Translations under genes and position numbers: made by a program | In this document: positions 5,385-6,749 of the stretch, piece by piece | Layout: each line of letters opens with the position of its first letter | How positions within the stretch are numbered: position 1 is the stretch's first letter | Source: Deinococcus sp. | GTDB lineage: Bacteria > Deinococcota > Deinococci > Deinococcales > Deinococcaceae | Direction of reading: 5' to 3' | Assembly: GCF_025362455.1 (NCBI RefSeq) | Contig: NZ_JANYGJ010000250.1 | Span: 1 to 6,749 of the forward strand | DNA length: 6,749 bases | Notes under the pieces: generated by a model | Database searches by the model: none | Seen by the model: only the letters and a program-made list of their open reading frames with translations | What the model was told of the DNA's origin: nothing

Positions 5385-5418
5385 GCCCCCGCCACCTCAA
5401 CCTGCCCAAGCAGAAGCG
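5385..5418 (+). repeat. 34-bp G-quadruplex-type dispersed repeat, copy 3
   Basis: 32 of 34 bases match copy 1. Here the central G-tracts of the minus strand are interrupted (cacctcaacct), so quadruplex potential is weaker. It lies 13 bp after the mazF stop and before the phd promoter. Confidence 0.9.
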
Positions 5419-5446
5419 TCAGCCAAGAGTAACAAGGCACCTGACA

Positions 5447-5475
5447 TTGCTTCGTTACACATCCTGATGTAAACT
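5447..5475 (+). promoter_or_regulatory. Candidate promoter for the phd-vapC module
   Basis: TTGCTT (5447-5452) and TAAACT (5470-5475) are spaced by 17 bp and resemble -35 and -10 boxes. The -10 box overlaps the first unit of the 10-bp repeat array, so a protein bound there would block the polymerase. Confidence 0.4.
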
Positions 5476-5501
5476 GGTCAGCACTGGTCAGCACTGGTCA
5501 G
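5473..5501. repeat. Three-unit 10-bp direct repeat upstream of phd, possible operator
   Basis: The unit actggtcagc starts at 5473, 5483 and 5493; the third unit lacks its last base. The 10-bp period equals one helical turn, so three proteins could bind the same face. The array lies between the candidate -10 box and the GGAGG (5502-5506). It could be an autorepression site for the Phd antitoxin, or simply another slippage product like the other duplications here. Confidence 0.85.
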
Positions 5502-5512
5502 GGAGGCGCGAT

Positions 5513-5773
5513 ATGAAGGTACAGTCGGCAAAGACAGAGTGGCCGTTGCAGGATGCCAAGGCTCATTTCAGCGAACTGGTCGATGCCGCGCTCACGCAGG
5601 GGCCGCAGGCGGTCACGCGGCACGGCAAGAATGCGGTGGTGGTGCTTTCGCATCACGACTTCGTGCGGCTGAGTCAGGCCAACACGACCCTGGCCGACGC
5701 GCTGGGCGGCGCACCCGCCGAGTTGACCTTTGAGCGTGACCGAACGCCTATCCCCGCTGTCCAACTCGACTGA
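5513..5773 (+). CDS. Phd/YefM-family antitoxin
   Basis: 86 residues, usual length for the family. The N-terminal Phd fold is recognisable: W-P-L-Q-D-A-K-A-H-F-S-E-L-V at 10-23 and H-G-K-N-A-V-V-V-L-S at 37-46, followed by the variable tail that inhibits the toxin. The start ATG 5513 is fixed by GGAGG at 5502-5506, six bases upstream. It should dimerise, repress its own promoter (the 10-bp direct repeats just upstream are the obvious site) and neutralise the PIN toxin. Unusually, the toxin gene starts 123 bp after this stop, where most such pairs touch or overlap. Confidence 0.92.
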   Translation: MKVQSAKTEWPLQDAKAHFSELVDAALTQGPQAVTRHGKNAVVVLSHHDFVRLSQANTTLADALGGAPAELTFERDRTPIPAVQLD

Positions 5774-5896
5774 GGAAACTCCTGCTGCCATTACGGGATT
5801 CCGCAAAGAACGCTCCATCCCTCCATTCTCGCAGGAGCTTCCCTTCTTCCTCTCTCGCTCCGCTCGGTTGATCTATCGATCAACAAGGAGGGCCTG
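5774..5896 (+). other. Spacer splitting phd from vapC, with hairpin at the vapC ribosome-binding site
   Basis: 123 bp with no gene. gttgatc (5867-5873) and gatcaac (5878-5884) form a 7-bp hairpin with a 4-nt loop. It ends right before AAGGAGG (5885-5891), which serves the ATG at 5897. ctcctgc (5779-5785) and gcaggag (5831-5837) form a longer-range inverted repeat. gggattccgc at 5795-5804 recalls the end of the MITE-like element at 3550, so part of the spacer may be a decayed insertion; that link is weak. Confidence 0.5.
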
Positions 5897-6310
5897 ATGT
5901 ATTTGCTGGATACCAACGTCGTCAGCGAACGCAGCAAACCTCAACCAGACGAGAAGGTCATGGTCTGGCTGGGCAGCCACACTGTGGGGCAGACGTATCT
6001 GAGTGTCATTACCCTGGCCGAGCTGGAACAGGGCGTGCTGCGACTGGGCGACACCAAACGGGCCAGAGAGTTGCAGGTTTTCTTGAGAGGTATTGAAGAG
6101 CAGTTCACGGGCCGCATCCTGCCGGTTGACTGGGCGGTGGCCCGCACCTGGGCCAGCATGACTGCCGGGGCCATCTCGGCGGGGAAGACCTTAAGCTACG
6201 CCGACTCACTGATTGCCGCCACCGCCCGCACGCACGGGCTGATCGTGGTGACGCGCAATGTTGCGGACTTTCAGGCGGTCATGTCAGACGTGGTCAACCC
6301 CTGGGAGTAG
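5897..6310 (+). CDS. vapC: VapC-type PIN-domain ribonuclease toxin (FitB-like)
   Basis: 137 residues, normal length. PIN-domain landmarks are all present: M-Y-L-L-D-T-N-V-V-S-E start with D5, S-V-I-T-L-A-E-L-E-Q-G with E42, T-L-S-Y-A-D-S-L-I-A-A-T-A with D103, and V-V-T-R-N-V-A-D-F with D124. It ends N-P-W-E, as in FitB-like proteins. These acidic residues bind the metal used to cut RNA, so the toxin looks active. It is the partner of the Phd-type protein at 5513. A strong AAGGAGG five bases before the ATG means it can be translated without coupling to the antitoxin, unlike most overlapping pairs. The target RNA is not predictable. Confidence 0.93.
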   Translation: MYLLDTNVVSERSKPQPDEKVMVWLGSHTVGQTYLSVITLAELEQGVLRLGDTKRARELQVFLRGIEEQFTGRILPVDWAVARTWASMTAGAISAGKTLSYADSLIAATARTHGLIVVTRNVADFQAVMSDVVNPWE

Positions 6311-6332
6311 AGAAAGCGGGCTAACACCCCCC

Positions 6333-6366
6333 GCCCCCGCCACCCCGACCGGCCCAAGCAGAAGCG
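6333..6366 (+). repeat. 34-bp G-quadruplex-type dispersed repeat, copy 4
   Basis: 32 of 34 bases match copy 1. gcccccgc (6333-6340) can also pair with gcgggggc (6364-6371), an 8-bp stem. The minus strand has tracts GGG, GGGG, GGGGG and GGGGGG with short loops. It lies between the convergent ends of vapC and the restriction-enzyme gene, where it might also stop transcription. Confidence 0.9.
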
Positions 6367-6380
6367 GGGGCTAAGGTGTC

Positions 6381-6749
6381 TCACCCGTCCAGATCAGTAT
6401 CCAACGAGAGACGGATATACCGCCTGAGCTGCGCTACGTCGTACCGTGCCAGATTGTCCATCCTGGTGGCCCAGGTTCTGCCAGGGTGCAACTGATCCCA
6501 GATGGAGCGTGCCTGTTGATAGCGCCCTTTACCTGGATCGTGGTTGCCGAAGCCAGAAATCTGCGCGTTCCAGATGGGCGCGAGCCGTTTGATTATGACC
6601 GCTTCCGCCCACTGGACGAGGGCGTCGGCCATCGGAACGACGCGCACATCGAAATCGTTGACGCTGAGCGTTGCTTCCGCTTTGCGGATACTGGCCGCAT
6701 GTTCACCCAGGCGTTTGAACAAACTATTGCTCTGGGGCGCTCTGGCTTC
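6381..6749 (-). CDS. Eco29kI-family type II restriction endonuclease (GIY-YIG superfamily), C-terminal part
   Basis: 122 codons are visible before the stop at 6383-6381; the frame is open to the window edge, so the N-terminus with the GIY-YIG strand motifs lies outside. Visible landmarks fit Eco29kI: L-F-K-R-L-G-E-H (R13, H17 counted from the first visible codon), W-A-E-A-V-I-I-K-R-L-A-P-I-W-N (E49, N61), then the highly typical G-F-G-N-H-D-P-G-K-G-R and W-D-Q-L-H-P-G-R-x-W-A. The Arg-His spacing (4) and Glu-Asn spacing (12) equal those of the Eco29kI catalytic residues as I recall them. Eco29kI cuts CCGCGG; specificity here is only presumed. A TTG at 6722 could open a shorter frame but would start inside the nuclease core. 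The cognate C5 methyltransferase is expected beyond the right edge. Confidence 0.88.
   Translation of the reverse strand, partial: EARAPQSNSLFKRLGEHAASIRKAEATLSVNDFDVRVVPMADALVQWAEAVIIKRLAPIWNAQISGFGNHDPGKGRYQQARSIWDQLHPGRTWATRMDNLARYDVAQLRRYIRLSLDTDLDG

Noticed and set aside
4038..6366. Integron attC sites or a CRISPR array as explanation of the four repeats
   Set aside because: No attC-type core pair (RYYYAAC/GTTRRRY) with long dyad is evident, spacing is 667-948 bp with genes between, and no integrase or cas gene is present.
6381..6722. Restriction-enzyme gene starting at TTG 6722
   Set aside because: That start would lie within the nuclease core just before R..EH; the frame is open to the window edge, so the gene is simply cut by it.

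Overview
The window is GC-rich bacterial DNA with the look of a Deinococcus chromosome or megaplasmid. Three things point there. A 132-bp palindromic element carries ends of the type ACGGATTCCG, which I recall as common among Deinococcus dispersed repeats. Several genes have a TAnnnT -10 box almost touching the start codon, as in the leaderless mRNAs frequent in that genus. The protein families also fit. The genus call is inference; no rRNA or housekeeping marker is present.

Left part (1-1133): the window opens inside a broken gene for a HAAS-domain membrane protein. Two visible lesions break it: an extra C in a C5 run near 168-172 and an exact 16-bp tandem duplication at 416-447. A gene-free stretch of about 560 bp follows, holding several more short tandem duplications. 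Middle (1134-2981): one intact gene for a secreted lipoprotein with a PA14 domain and a right-handed parallel beta-helix, probably acting on a surface or extracellular glycan.

Right part (3045-6749): an accessory island. It starts with an AadA-like aminoglycoside nucleotidyltransferase gene (3045-3963) split by a MITE-like insertion at 3550-3681 with TTAC on both sides; removing 136 bp restores a 260-residue protein. Three compact two-gene modules follow. They are a minus-strand small protein plus a GG...DxD nucleotidyltransferase (4651 to 4087), a ribbon-helix-helix/MazF pair (4789-5372) and a Phd/VapC pair (5513-6310). At the right edge, on the minus strand, lies the C-terminal part of an Eco29kI-family restriction enzyme that runs out of the window.

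The most striking unexplained structure is a 34-bp repeat present four times, always in the same orientation, at 4038, 4705, 5385 and 6333. One copy lies at each boundary between the modules, and none was seen in 1-4037. Its minus strand is made of G-tracts that could fold as a G-quadruplex. The layout (repeat / NTase pair / repeat / mazEF / repeat / phd-vapC / repeat / restriction enzyme) looks like an array of addiction or defence cassettes separated by a common boundary element. A second theme is the unusual number of short tandem duplications (10-28 bp). One breaks a gene, one adds five residues beside a catalytic motif, one doubles a ribosome-binding region and one lies just upstream of an antitoxin gene.
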